From: Aldrovandia affinis | Taxonomy: Eukaryota > Chordata > Actinopteri > Notacanthiformes > Halosauridae | Direction: 5' to 3' | DNA: 64,000 nucleotides | NCBI GenBank assembly: GCA_029706075.1 | Contig: JAINUG010000216.1 | Location: 1,302,001 to 1,366,000 of the forward strand | In this document: in pieces, positions 34,630-44,579 of the stretch | Numbering within the stretch: position 1 is the stretch's first letter | Layout: the number at the start of each line of letters is the position of its first letter | Notes under the pieces: model-generated | The model's database searches: none | What the model saw: only the letters and a program-made list of their open reading frames with translations | Told to the model about the DNA's origin: nothing | Program-made: the position numbers and the translations under genes

Positions 34630-35494
34630 CAGATAAAAACTCCAATCTAACACTTTATTTCAATTTATTATTTTTGAAAGTCATACACAACATAAGTATC
34701 TTGCAATGTGTGAAAAAAGTATTTCCGGTTCAGTGCAGATCATGCTCGCTGCTACGACGCAACGATGCCTACAAAAAAGTAGAGGAAAAATGTGGTTTCC
34801 TTACAAAAGTTCATTCAATGGGCATCTGAGAACAGCCACAGAGCATCTGGAAGAAATACACCCACATGATCTTGAGAATGGCTTTACAGAGGAGTTTTGC
34901 CAGTTTAGCTTAATGGTAAAGGGTGAACAATCAGTGATGGGCATGTATAAGAAGCTCAGAGAGCTAGGCCTGGGCGATGCATTCCCCAACGTGGAAATAT
35001 GCCTTTGCATGTATCTGGCATTACCGATTGCAAATTGCTCCGGAGAAAGGTCGTTTTCTTTATTGTCAGGAATAAGCATCTGTAAATGTGAGTACACTTT
35101 CCATTTAAATACCTTTGAATAAGTAAAGACATATAATAAAGTCAAATGTAAAATGCAACGAAATAAATGAAAGGTAATGGCCTATACCCCTATAAATACA
35201 TGAGTATCAAATTGCGTATAAATACCTAAATATAAATAAACCACAACAAAGTAAAAGATATATACCTACCTAAACTAATAATAATATGTGGCCATATTGG
35301 GTGGTTGTTGGGTTTGTTTACAAAGTATTGAAATGTGTGCGTGTTTGTCAGAGGGGGGGCAAAAAAATGGTTTGCCTAGTGTAGTCCATCCATTTAATCC
35401 GGCCCTGTTCACACACACACTCTCACTCACACATACACAAACAGGCATGCACGCCTGCCCATACACATGCGCACCCACACACACACATACATAT

Positions 35495-35593
<99 letters not shown>

Positions 35594-37400
35594 GGTATCC
35601 ATACACAAGCCTGTGAAAGGTATATGGGAGTACATACTGACGCAAGTGCTGTTGCCCAGGTCCAGGAGCAGAGGTTTGGGACAGTAGCAGGTGTGGCCCC
35701 CAGGGGTGTTGATGCAGCCATGGGAACAGCCCCCCTGCTGCAGCTTACACTCGTCAATATCTGAGGGAGGGGGGGGAGGGGGAACAATAGCACTGATTAG
35801 AGAGAAAACTGTCATGACAAGGGACATACAGAAATAAATAAAGGATACCGACATATAATCTAGAGGATTTATCACTGCACACAGTTCGGATCGCTGACTC
35901 CTTTATTAATCTCAGAGTTATTCCATGCATTTATAACTCTGTGGGGATTTGTTTTATAACTGTTTGTGTGAGTTTAATCCCAGTAAGCATGCATGTAAAA
36001 ATCACACATTTAAAGTAATCTGTCATGTACAGACCAAATAAAATCAACATCTTAAAATGCATTCAACACATTTTTTAAATGTGTCCTGCACAGGCCTCCT
36101 GGGTGATCTAGCGGTTACAATGTTCAACGCTGGCCACTGCGACCGAGGGGGGTTCGATTTCACCGATCGCACCAATTTCCGCTCTGGCCAGGAGTGGCTA
36201 CTAGGGGGCGGAAATTGGCTGTCCGCCCCAGGGAGGGAGGAGGGAAGCCGATGCGAGTTTGCTGCTTCGCTGAGTGGCCCTATGTGCGCATACCAGAGTT
36301 ATGGTGATGGCTTGGCGGGTTCCGGCTCAGAGGAGGCAGTACCCAGCCGCATGTCACTGCCGGTATCAGGACTATGGCAGGGAACTCGTAAGATTTATGA
36401 GGGAATGGGATATTTGACGTGAAAAAAGGAGGGTATAATTGGATAAGAAAAATGGGGAGAAAAATGGGGAGAAACAGCAGAAAAAGAAAAGAGAGTGTCC
36501 TACACTATGGTTTCCCAGTCCAAATTGTGAAAGAGTATTCTAATGAATGCAGGAATTGAAAGGAAGTACTGACACACACAGAAACATTGTGTGTCATCTT
36601 GGGGTAACTATAACTGATATTCGGGACAGACATAAAAGTAGACGGTACTGACACACACAGAGAGCAGTAGAGTGGTGTGCTGGTGTGATGTACTCTGACT
36701 AATATTCAGCACAGACACAGGAACAAACACGGCCGCAGTACTGACCTACACAGCTGTGGCCGTCGATGTGCAGCTGGTACCCAGGCAGGCAGGAGCAGAG
36801 GAAGGAGCCGTCTGTGTTGGTGCAGATCTGCTCGCACGTCCCGTTCACGGCCAAACACTCGTTCACATCTGAGAGGGGTGGGATTGAGGGGGGGGGGGTG
36901 AGATAGCCGGTGTTACTGGAGCACTGTTAACGTCAATGCAGGTGTCCTCTACCCCTGTCTGACCTCCGAAGTGAGACACTCTTTAACGGACCATACTGAA
37001 GAAGAGCTGTGCCAAGCCTTGGCTGTCTGACACACCGCAGAACTGACCCTTACCCAGGCTGGAGACCGCCGCTTTTACCACTACATAACTCAAACATTTA
37101 CCATTGACTGTGCATCCCCATTCAGGTGAAATCCAGGCTACATTACACAGATCCAGGTTGCATTAAGTATTACATTATAGGAGACCATGCAGAAGGTTTT
37201 AGACAGACCATAAAGTGTAAGGTGCAGAGCTGACAGACGTTGCCCCCCCTACCTGTGCAGTTGTGCCCATCCGAATCGAGCTGGTACCCAGGCCGGCAGT
37301 GGCACTGGTAGGCCCCGGGCTGGTTGCTGCAGTTGTGCTGGCAGTGCCCGTTGTTCAGAGCACACTCGTCCACGTCTGGCTCCGTGCCCATAAAACCCCC

Positions 37401-37450
<50 letters not shown>

Positions 37451-40400
37451 GAGAGAAGAGAGAGAGTGCAAAACAGGAGCAAAATTACGAGGCTCATCAC
37501 TGAATATACAGGAATTATTGTTGAGTAGAGAGGAACTATCATGGAGCAGATAGGACCAATCACTGAACAGAGAGGTTGTAGCACTGAATAGATAGGAACT
37601 ATAGCAACATAGACAGAACTGATGACTGGATCAGTAAAATGAATCCATTCTTCATTGAACATTTTACTTTTTTATTTATTTATTCTTTCACATTTTTTCC
37701 AGTTTTTCTCCCAATTTGGCTGCCAATTATACCCTCTATTTATCTAAATTCACCCTCCCCCACAAGTCCGCTGCCCATCCTCCAAGTAACGAGCCAATTT
37801 CCTGGGCCGGCAGATGCACCTCCTCTGAGACGGAACCCGATGACGGACGCCCTTCCTGCTTCTCAACAAACTCGTGCCGGCTCACCCTCCCCCCTCGCCC
37901 TGGGGCAGACAGCAAAATGCCACCCCCGCTTGAGGCTAACGGCCAGGGCTGGTCTGGCAGAGACGGGTTTCGAACCGCGTTCCTGATAGGCAGCCACATC
38001 CGTCAAAACATTTTACTATTTAACTTACATTTTCTGGCTACAGCCCTGCTGTAAAGCAAATGACTGATGCTGAAATACTGCAATAGCAAAGTGGCATTGG
38101 TCCCCTGTCTCAAACTATTCATCTTGTTCCCAGCAACAAAAGGTCAAAAGGGTGGGGGGAAACTGAGAGTGGGGACAGGGCAGGGCAGGGCAGGGCAGGG
38201 CAGGGCGAAGAGTTTCTGTGGCAGAGGAGCCACTGTATGGTATAATGGTTAGGGAACTGGGCTTGTAACTCAAAGGTTGCAGGTTTCATTCCCAGGTGGG
38301 GCACCCTGAGCAAGGTACTTAACCTGAATTGTAAATATCCAGAGTAAGAGTAAATATCCAGCTCTATAAATGGATTGTATGTAAAGAAAAATGTAAACTG
38401 TGTAAGTTGAGCTGGATAAGGCCGTCTGCGAAATGCCTAAAATGTAAATGTAACTGAAGCCTGTGTCTCGCTCACCGAAGCAGGAGTAGCCGTCCCCATT
38501 GAAGCCCTGGTAGCACTGGCAGAAGTAGGAGCCGATGATGTTTCCACAGCGGGCGTTCGTGTCACAGCCGTGACGACCCGATGCACATTCATTCTCATCT
38601 GGGGAGAGGGGAAGAATACTTACTTACATGTGTTTAAAAAAACACCAGTGTTACCACATGAATAAAGTCACATGACCAGCCATCTCATGCCTAACAACTC
38701 CATAAACATACAGTCTTATAAAACATTTGAGCAGTGCAAAGCCCTTCTGACCCTCACACAGTGAACCCCTCTAACCCCCGCAGAATGAACCCCTCTTACC
38801 CTCGCAGTGGGTGCCATTGCCCTTGTAGCCCAGCTGGCAGACACACCTGAAGCTTCCCAGAGTGTTTTCACACACACCCTGACCAGCACACACATCAGGG
38901 CTTTCCCTGCACTCATCTACATCTACACAGAGAGAGAGAAAGAAAGGGGAAAAGGAGAGAGAGAGAAAGAGTAAGTAAAAAGATCAGTAAACACAAAACG
39001 TTATCTCATATCTATCTCAGGTTTTTCCAGAATGTTCTGTTGGGAAGCTGCCCAGGGATTTATCAAAATTCTTATGAAAGAAAAAAGAAGCATGCCTCTT
39101 GTTTTTAATGTGTGTACAACAGCTTACGAGTTACTTGTCTAGCTAGTTGTGGCACTATCCCATTTGGCCTCCTTCCCAGAGTAGAAAATGCACCAGGTAC
39201 AGTATATGTTGAAAAATAATCTTGGTTCACCTGAACAGCAATGCAAGCGTGTTAGGCATGCGTGTGCCCAAAAGGTGCACATAAACTGTGTTCAGTTCCT
39301 CACAGCAAAGCCAAACAGTGTAGCGCTGGAACAGAGAGAGGCACAGTGCCTTGACAGACTCTGTACCCGTGGCACACAGGAACCGAGAGCCAACATGGGA
39401 GGAGGAGAGAAGAGAAGAAGAAAAAACGAAGAGAGGAGAAGAACGGAGAGGAGAGGAGAAGGCAGAGGTGGCAGGGCACGCGGGTGGAAGAGAGAAAGTC
39501 AAGCGGTATGTTGGAGCTTAGCGTAGCTGGCGAGGAGAGCGCGCTGCACGTGGTAGAGAAAGGCATGATGCACATTCGCATGGTGAGACCGTGTGCAAGC
39601 GCTCTGCAAATCCGCAATGACTTCACAAACAGAAGACACACAGAAGAGAGAAAATACAATCACAAGCAGAGTGAGACCAGCCCATGGCAGGCATGCGGTG
39701 AGGAGTGAACATCACATCTGCCAAACAGGGAGCAAAGTCACACGGGTTTGCCACTGTCAGGGGTCAATCCACACAAAAGCAGATCAACTGTGAAAAGTGA
39801 CAGTAAATATAAACAAAATATAGAACAATGTATGCATGTAGTTTGCGAACACAAAAGAGAATGTCTGGAACTATTGACCAAGAGCAAAACACACTAGCAC
39901 ACACTCAGTGAGACAGACAGACAGACAGACAGACTCACCCACACACGCTGGCATCTCCACTCTGAAACCTGCCTGACACTGGCAGACATAGCTCCCAGGG
40001 GTGTTGACGCAACCGTTTCCAAGTTCCCTGCGACACTGCTCCTCAAAGCTGCACTCGTCCACATCTGATTCACAGAGTATACACAAACACTGATACACAC
40101 GCTACACACAACCCCTGAAACACACACTAAAACACTGAAACACACACCTCACACTAACCCTGATACACACACACCATACACAAACCATGATACACACACA
40201 CACACACACACATTACACACAACCCCTGAAACATACACTAAAACACTGAGACACATACCTTACACTAACACTAATACACACACAGTATACACTAACCCTG
40301 ATACACATCCACCATACACAAATCCTTAAACGCACACACCCACCATACAAAAATCCACACACACACACACACACACACACCCCACAGACAAACCGTGATC

Positions 40401-42879
40401 CACACCCCAATGACGGAGCATTCTTGTTTGCCATTTGAGTTTCCTAACACTAAAAGATAAATGACAAGGCCAACACAAGCGGGCCAGCATTGGTCCAATG
40501 AGAAAAATGACAAAAGGCCAAACTTTGGGCCAACTGGGTAAATATCCAATGTGAAACAGTTTGGGGGTCCTTACCAACACAGCCGTGTCCGAACAGCCCC
40601 ATGACGTAGCCCTGGGGACAGGAGCAGGAGAAGGACCCAGGGGAGTTCCTGCACTCAGCCCCACCCCCACACGCCCGCAGGCCCGTCACTGCAGCCAACA
40701 CACACTCATCCACATCTGTAACACACACCGCAGGGCCTACACACTTACACAGCTTTTACAATGCCCGTAACACACACACACACCAGATACATACTTAGAC
40801 ATGCTTTTCAAGGTCTGTAAGACACATGCACAACAAAACATATACAGTTACTGTATTTAGACATACTGTTCAATGTATGAGTCTGAAAACTATTTTCAGT
40901 TGTTTGAATACACATAACAAAAAACACACATTCAGACACACTCCGCAAAGTCCCAAACACACAGAGCGCAACACAGCAGGCATATCCGGACAGAATTGAC
41001 AACATCTGAAACACTGACACAACATAACACATTGAGACACACAACCCGCGCTAAAACCAATGCGTGCATTATCTGTCTATTGCATATATATAGCATTGTC
41101 TATATAGCAAGGGAATGTTTACATGAACTATAGCCTGATATCCTCCTATATTCACAATACCTCTCTGTCCTTCTCACTCTGCCCCCTCACTCTGACAACA
41201 ACACCAACACCTCACCCCAACCTACCCCCACCCCCAACCTGACCTCGCAACAACCCGCCCTCCCCCACCGCCCTCACCCTGGCACTCTCCATCAGGGCCC
41301 TTCAAGTAACCGCGGTGACAGCTGCACGTGAAGGAGCCTGGCGTGTTTGTACAGTTGGCGTGGAGACCGCAGGGGTTCTGCCCCTCCACCGTGCACTCGT
41401 TCACATCTGGGAGAAAGGGGGGGAGAGGGAGAGGATGGGTCAGAGAAAAAGAGAAATAAAGGGGCGAGAGAAAGAGGAATGGCGAGTGGGAGAAAGAGTA
41501 GGCACGGAAAAACAGGGAGGAGTGGTGAGAGAAAGAAAGGAATTAAGTCTGAGAGAAAGAGGGAGGAAAGGGGTCAGAGAGGAAGAGATGGAGGAAGGGT
41601 GAGAGAGAGAGCCAGAGAAAGAGAAGGGAAGAGCGTCGTCCATGTGACTCACCCTTGCACGCCGCTGCCCCCTGCTGTTTGAAGCCTGTAGCGCAGACAC
41701 AGCCCTCCCCCTGTTTCACCAGTCCTGCAGGGCACCCACAGCCAGCACTGCCCCCCAGGGCCACCTGGTCCCCTGGGCACAGAGGCGTCGGCACTGGGGT
41801 GGGGTCCGGGGACACTACAGTTGTGGAGGGAGATGGAGAGATAGGGTGGCGGACTGAAAGAGAGGGGGAGAGAGGGAGATATAAAGTGGAATGCTTTTAT
41901 TGTTTTATGATACATTGGTGGCAGACACAGTACATACTTATACCACCTAATACCTTTAAAATGTATAATATACAACATACAATCCAAGTGCTCAATAACA
42001 ATATAGAAATTGTTCAGGTATTTTATGATGGCATAGACATGGTAATAACAAAATTATAGAGGTGGAGAAGATTATATGCAACTATATACAGTATGTACAG
42101 TATATCAATATATATTATATACATCTCGGCCGTGTCTTTGTGTGTCAATATTACTTAAGCTCAAGTCCCATGAATTATGTATAATTAATGTAGAAAAGTG
42201 GAAGAGAACTCCCTTCCCCCACACGCTTACCTGTGGCGGTCTCATTCTGCTCACTGCCAAGGTTCCCAATGGCGTTCTCAATCACCACATTCTTTTAGAA
42301 AAAATACACATAAATCACGTAAAAGCGGCAGTGTGGTATAATGGTTAGGGAACTGGGCTTGTAACGTTAAGGTTGCAGGTTCAATCCCCAGGTGGGACAA
42401 TGCCATTGTACCCTTGAGCTAAAGGTACTTAACCTGAATTGCTTCAGTTAATATCCAGCTGTATAAATGGATTGTAAGGAAATGTAAACTGTAAGTCACT
42501 CTGGATAAGAGCGTCTGCTAAATGCCTGTAATGTAATGTAAAGCTCTGCACTCATACTCAGACAGCCAACCATTCTATATGTCCATTGCACCTTTTATTT
42601 TGATCAGCAAAAACACATCCAATATTACGGTTAAGAGTCCAGCTCCCCGAGTTGCAGACACTGACCCAATGCCTGATAAATGACCCACCACTGTGGGTCA
42701 GCAGACCGTGACTAATTGAAATAAGGAGGGCATTTGGAGACACAGCTGACCTGCTCTTTGGTGAGTTCTGGCTCCTGGTGCTTCAGCACCTCGTTGGAGG
42801 TGACCTGGGGGGTTGACAAGGTCTCTGCAGCAGCCAAAGCAGCCAGCAGCGACAGGAGGGGTCCCCAAGGGAGGTTCAT
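26796..42879 (-). CDS. Secreted multi-EGF protein, complete 21-exon gene, 800 residues
   Basis: Coding exons in order: 42879-42751, 42291-42231, 41814-41653, 41406-41278, 40715-40575, 40064-39939, 38922-38800, 38598-38476, 37375-37253, 36868-36746, 35760-35638, 34069-33944, 33428-33300, 31567-31475, 29868-29773, 29668-29573, 29293-29198, 28907-28806, 28462-28357, 27277-27161, 26874-26796 (stop). All borders are GT-AG and phases agree throughout; the sum is 2403 bases. The protein has a signal peptide ([19 protein letters not shown]), a Cys-rich segment, ten EGF repeats of the DVDEC calcium-binding class, six short EGF repeats, and a conserved 4-Cys tail. It should be an extracellular or matrix protein. 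The orthologue is not certain. The short EGF repeats and tail recall VWDE-like and EMI-containing EGF proteins, but no VWD domain is present. It converges with pld1. Confidence 0.9.
27020..27155. repeat. Interrupted (TG)n tract
   Basis: GTGTGT runs with GAGT, CATA and TATA interruptions lie just past the donor of the penultimate EGF-gene exon. Confidence 0.8.
27451..28107 (+). mobile_element. hAT element with C-terminal transposase remnant
   Basis: The flanking duplication GCCACCAA occurs at 27443-27450 and 28108-28115. The left end TGCTTAATTTGTGCCGGGGC is mirrored by GCCCCGGCATC...ATTAAGCA on the right. The left end has apparently lost about six terminal bases present on the right (ACTGTAC). 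The plus frame at about 27628-27825 contains [20 protein letters not shown], which fits the hAT dimerisation motif. The rest of the transposase is deleted. It lies in an intron of the EGF gene, antisense to it. Confidence 0.85.
28357..31567 (-). CDS. Six short EGF exons of the C-x3-C-xNGG-xC type
   Basis: Exons 31567-31475, 29868-29773, 29668-29573, 29293-29198, 28907-28806 and 28462-28357 (93-106 bases) each encode one about 32-residue repeat. Examples are [65 protein letters not shown] and [13 protein letters not shown]. None has the acidic calcium motif. The first five are phase 1-1; the last ends in phase 2 and feeds the C-terminal module. The third intron-side tracts are long (AC)n runs. 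Confidence 0.9.
28640..28690 (+). repeat. Fragment of a dispersed repeat
   Basis: The segment AATGATGAGAACGGGCCGTT, CGGCCCATCTTGGCTCATC resembles a dispersed fish repeat core that I know only by type. It lies between CACCTGTCT-rich simple sequence that fills 28560-28810. Confidence 0.35.
28924..28966. repeat. (AC)n microsatellite
   Basis: A CA run about 20 bases upstream (on the gene strand) of an EGF exon acceptor. Confidence 0.85.
29896..30414. repeat. Compound satellite: 19-base unit alternating with (AC)n, left part
   Basis: The unit ATTCATACAAATAGCATA occurs 13 times here, separated by CA runs of varying length, with a single variant (ATTCTTACAAATAG). The array stops at 30414, where a Tigger-like element has inserted, and resumes at 31326. 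Long open frames on the minus strand (repeated [11 protein letters not shown]) come only from this repeat. Confidence 0.92.
30415..31325 (+). mobile_element. Tigger/pogo-like element inserted in the compound satellite
   Basis: Perfect ends CAGGCAGTCCCCGGGTTACG (left) and CGTAACCCGGGGACTGCCTG (right) are flanked by TA on both sides. Inside, the plus strand holds a decayed start of a pogo-type transposase: [20 protein letters not shown] near 30670-30730 and [20 protein letters not shown] near 30914-30975, the latter matching the CENP-B-like DNA-binding region. The DDE core is deleted. Such elements target TA, and the satellite offers ATATA here. Confidence 0.9.
31326..31461. repeat. Compound satellite, right part
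   Basis: Two more ATTCATACAAATAGCATA units with CA runs continue the array interrupted by the Tigger-like element. The CA run ends only about 13 bases from the donor of the EGF exon at 31475-31567. Confidence 0.9.
31682..32878. mobile_element. Nonautonomous inverted-repeat element
   Basis: Ends CAGGGCCCGTATTTA (left) and AATACGGGCCCTG (right) are inverted. Subterminal parts are also partly inverted (TTAGGAGTCC / GGACTCCTAA type). No transposase frame and no clear target duplication were found, so the superfamily is open. It also contains a TATATAT run near 32510-32545. Confidence 0.65.
32880..33299. other. EGF gene intron, nothing recognised
   Basis: Purine-rich intron between the inverted-repeat element and an EGF exon. 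An open frame of about 114 codons on the plus strand has no recognisable feature. Confidence 0.4.
33300..41406 (-). CDS. Ten tandem calcium-binding-type EGF exons
   Basis: Ten exons of 123-141 bases, each one EGF repeat and each phase 1 at both ends, lie at 41406-41278, 40715-40575, 40064-39939, 38922-38800, 38598-38476, 37375-37253, 36868-36746, 35760-35638, 34069-33944 and 33428-33300. Nearly all start with the calcium motif D-V/I/E-D/N-E-C (MNEC, DVDEC, DENEC, DVNEC, DIDEC); the ninth has DVSSC and has lost the acidic residues. Many have the N..PGSF/Y.C.C core that follows hydroxylated Asn/Asp in the family. Repeats 6-10 are of the short C-x3-C type, as in [16 protein letters not shown]. 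Confidence 0.9.
34378..34506. repeat. (AC)n / (ACTC)n microsatellite
   Basis: Long CA runs with CACT interruptions abut the left end of the hAT element at 34507. Confidence 0.9.
34507..35407 (+). mobile_element. hAT element (ZMYM1-like transposase remnant)
   Basis: Inverted ends CAGGGCCGGATCTAGGCA (left) and AATCCGGCCCTG (right) lie between two CA-rich tracts, so the 8-base target duplication cannot be separated from the microsatellite. The plus frame at about 34706-35122 gives [20 protein letters not shown] and [20 protein letters not shown] followed by GERSFSLLS, the hAT dimerisation block. It is an internally deleted copy. A T-run of about 25 bases lies at 34604-34629. Confidence 0.85.
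35408..35590. repeat. Long (AC)n microsatellite
   Basis: The tract has CACTCTC and CT interruptions and then about 37 uninterrupted CA units at 35510-35586. It continues the CA tract present left of the hAT element, which suggests that the hAT inserted into one original microsatellite. Confidence 0.92.
36096..36475 (+). mobile_element. tRNA-derived SINE (family A), longest copy
   Basis: The head CTCCTGGGTGATCTAGCGGT, the B-box-like GGGGGTTCGATTTC, the core CTAGGGGGCGGAAATTGGCT, CCGGCTCAGAGGAGG, and the tail GAGGGTATAATTGG with an A-rich end are all present. It lies in an EGF gene intron, antisense to the gene. Confidence 0.7.
37408..37470. repeat. (GA)n microsatellite
   Basis: A pure GA run with one GATA interruption lies about 30 bases from an EGF exon acceptor, on the gene strand as CT, so it forms part of the pyrimidine tract region. 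Confidence 0.9.
37675..37995 (-). mobile_element. tRNA-derived SINE (family A), reverse orientation
   Basis: The minus strand has a GGATGTGGCTGCC head, GGTTCGAAACC B-box-like sequence, GGTGCATCTGCCGGCCCAGG, and the tail AGAGGGTATAATTGGCAGCC. It is in the sense direction of the EGF gene. Confidence 0.65.
38172..38208. repeat. (GGGCA)n minisatellite
   Basis: Six consecutive CAGGG units. Confidence 0.9.
38222..38455 (+). mobile_element. tRNA-derived SINE (family C)
   Basis: A box TGGTATAATGGTTAGGGAAC, B box GCAGGTTTCATTCCC, ATATCCAGCTCTATAAATGG and the tail TAAGTTGAGCTGGATAAGG with CGTCTGCGAAATGCC. It ends about 20 bases before an EGF exon donor. Confidence 0.8.
38935..39935. other. EGF gene intron, nothing recognised
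   Basis: Purine-rich intron including GAGAAG-rich stretches at about 39400-39480. Overlapping open frames on both strands of about 110 codons have low-complexity composition and no homology that I can see. Confidence 0.4.
40085..40380. repeat. CA-rich degenerate repeat
   Basis: Imperfect repeats of an ACACACTAAAACACTGAAAC and ACTAACCCTGATACACAC type alternate with CA runs. The larger period (about 55-60 bases, holding CCATACACAAACC and ACACAACCCCTGAAAC) recurs at least twice. Confidence 0.6.
41653..41814 (-). CDS. EGF gene exon 3: Pro-rich start and Cys-rich segment
   Basis: It encodes [20 protein letters not shown] and then [20 protein letters not shown] and [10 protein letters not shown]. 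The Cys spacing resembles a trypsin-inhibitor-like or degenerate EGF segment. A full six-Cys EGF pattern is not met. The acceptor is CTGTAG and the donor AAGG/GTGAG, phase 1 on both sides. Confidence 0.8.
42231..42291 (-). CDS. Second coding exon of the EGF gene: linker
   Basis: A 61-base exon from acceptor TTCTAAAAG to ACAG/GTAAGC encodes [20 protein letters not shown], with one N-glycosylation sequon (NET). It shifts the gene from phase 0 to phase 1. The acceptor has a weak pyrimidine tract, so this is the least certain exon, but its phases fit both neighbours. Confidence 0.7.
42318..42543 (+). mobile_element. tRNA-derived SINE (family C), best preserved
   Basis: A box GTGGTATAATGGTTAGGGAA, B box GCAGGTTCAATCCCC, ATATCCAGCTGTATAAATGG and the tail GTAAGTCACTCTGGATAAGA, GCGTCTGCTAAATGCC, then (TGTAA)n repeats. 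It lies in the first coding intron of the EGF gene. Confidence 0.85.
42751..42879 (-). CDS. First coding exon of the EGF gene: signal peptide
   Basis: The ATG at 42879-42877 opens [19 protein letters not shown], a short basic-free start, a Leu/Ala-rich core and a small-residue cleavage region, followed by an acidic stretch ending LTKEQ before the donor CAG/GTCAGC. The exon is 43 codons and ends in phase 0, unlike the phase 1 exons that follow. Confidence 0.85.
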
Positions 42880-44480
42880 TTCCTGCCCATTGAAATGTTC
42901 CCATTGAACTGTGGTACCACGGGAATGTAAATAGCACTCTCAATGCACAGAGTGAGTTTTTACTCGAAGCAGGTCAGTGCACGGTGGAAACGGACTGTTC
43001 ACCTGCTTATGGCAAGACCTGGACCGGCTCAGACTGCTATTTATTAATGCTAATTAAATCTCCGTACCCATATAATAACAATTACACATATCAGAGTCTT
43101 AATACGGCATTAAGAGCTTAGCCTTCCAGTCACAGAAGGAAATAAGTTGCGCACATTCTGCGTACCACAAGTCCGATTTTGAAACTCATTACATTATTGC
43201 AAAGAGGATGGGCGTCCTATCATCCTTAACATCATCTGTATACTGTCTTTGGGCTGTCTACAAACAAAGGGGAGAGGTGGGGAAATACTTTTTTCTTGTC
43301 CTATGTATTTGAAACTAGTCACTGTATAGTCAAACGCACAGTAGTCTAAAAAGGACTAAATGTAAAAAAAATCCCGAGCATTCATTAGGCACTGGAAATA
43401 GTTCGACGCATTCAAAAACCACCCTAAACACGATCGTTGACGTAAAGGTTCCTCATAATACTTTACCTCGCAGTAGTAATAACGTCACTCTGGCGAGGTG
43501 CCCTGCTGTCGTAGGTCTGGCGTGGGATGGAGAAAATATAAAGTTGACCAAGTGTATTGCAATGAAACACGCGCCTCTGTTGAGTCTGTAGCATACAAAC
43601 TATGTCCTCCTTGGTTTCGCTGCAGAGAAATGTTCCGACATGTTATTGCTAGTTATCTGTTGTTCTTCACGAGTTTTACATAACGTCTTGGCGACGTCCA
43701 ATATATGAGAGAGGAGAGGGAATACTCGCTGCATTGATGAACACAAAGAAAAACAATAAAAACTGACATAGAGATATGATTGAAAACAAGTTAAATGCAT
43801 TACCTGAAGTGAAACAAGGATTACGTGTGGTCAACAGCGCCTGCTCCACAATCCCAAATTGGAGGCGTCTCAATTTTACACCCCCAGCCCACCCCCCAAA
43901 GGGGTTGCTCAGCGCTGATTCCACATCCTGTCTTTGAATAGTTTACTTCCCATTCTTAAAAGCCCAAATGACCGCTGCGTGTGATCTGTGGACCACTATC
44001 GGAGTTCGTGCATCTCGTGTGAACCCATCGACCAGAGGGTGTACCTCCCAGCTCACACTCGATGGTCGTAACCGCAGGCGATCATTTTTCGGGGGGGACG
44101 GGGATGGAGCAGATGGAAGCAGACAGCAGAGTAGACATCAAACGCATTCTCGTACTGTCTGATACGGAATAATTGCTACTTCGCCGTAAACAGCCCCCAT
44201 ATATTCATGCTGAGGAGGCGTAGCCTATAGAAACCTGGGCGGCTTCGGGGTTTCCTCACTGTAAGATAATTTACTTTGGTGTTTTTTTCTGTTTCTACGG
44301 GTTAGCGTTACACTTATTGACCCATAAGCAGCACGCTATACGAAATAGGGGGCCCAGGAACGAAGTATGTCAGAATAGGCTAATGCTGACTCCGTTTTTC
44401 CCCCAAAGTACTTTCATATCCTTATAGGGGTCATTTTAGTGTGTTGTAGCCTAATTGCCGAAGAAGCATCTTTACAGTAA
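42880..44480. other. 5' flank of the EGF gene
   Basis: This should contain the 5' UTR and promoter of the minus-strand EGF gene. I see no clear TATA box, CpG island or upstream exon, and no mobile element. Two direct ATTTCGTCTCTGTAAAA units at the far right already belong to the neighbouring foldback element. Confidence 0.35.
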
Positions 44481-44579
44481 GCGAACTCTATGGGCTCAAA
44501 TTAATGCCAAAAGTATTTCGTCTCTGTAAAAGTATTTCGTCTCTGTAAAAAAACATTTTGTGCTTGCAACTATAAAAAA

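Noticed and set aside
35275-35793. Cys/Val-rich frames across the long (AC)n tract
   Set aside because: Repeat artefact. Only the exon at 35638-35760 is supported.
26796-42879. Naming the EGF gene as MEGF6, fibrillin, SCUBE, NELL or VWDE
   Set aside because: Each lacks a defining domain here (N-terminal EMI, TB, CUB, LamG/VWC and VWD respectively), so no symbol was given.
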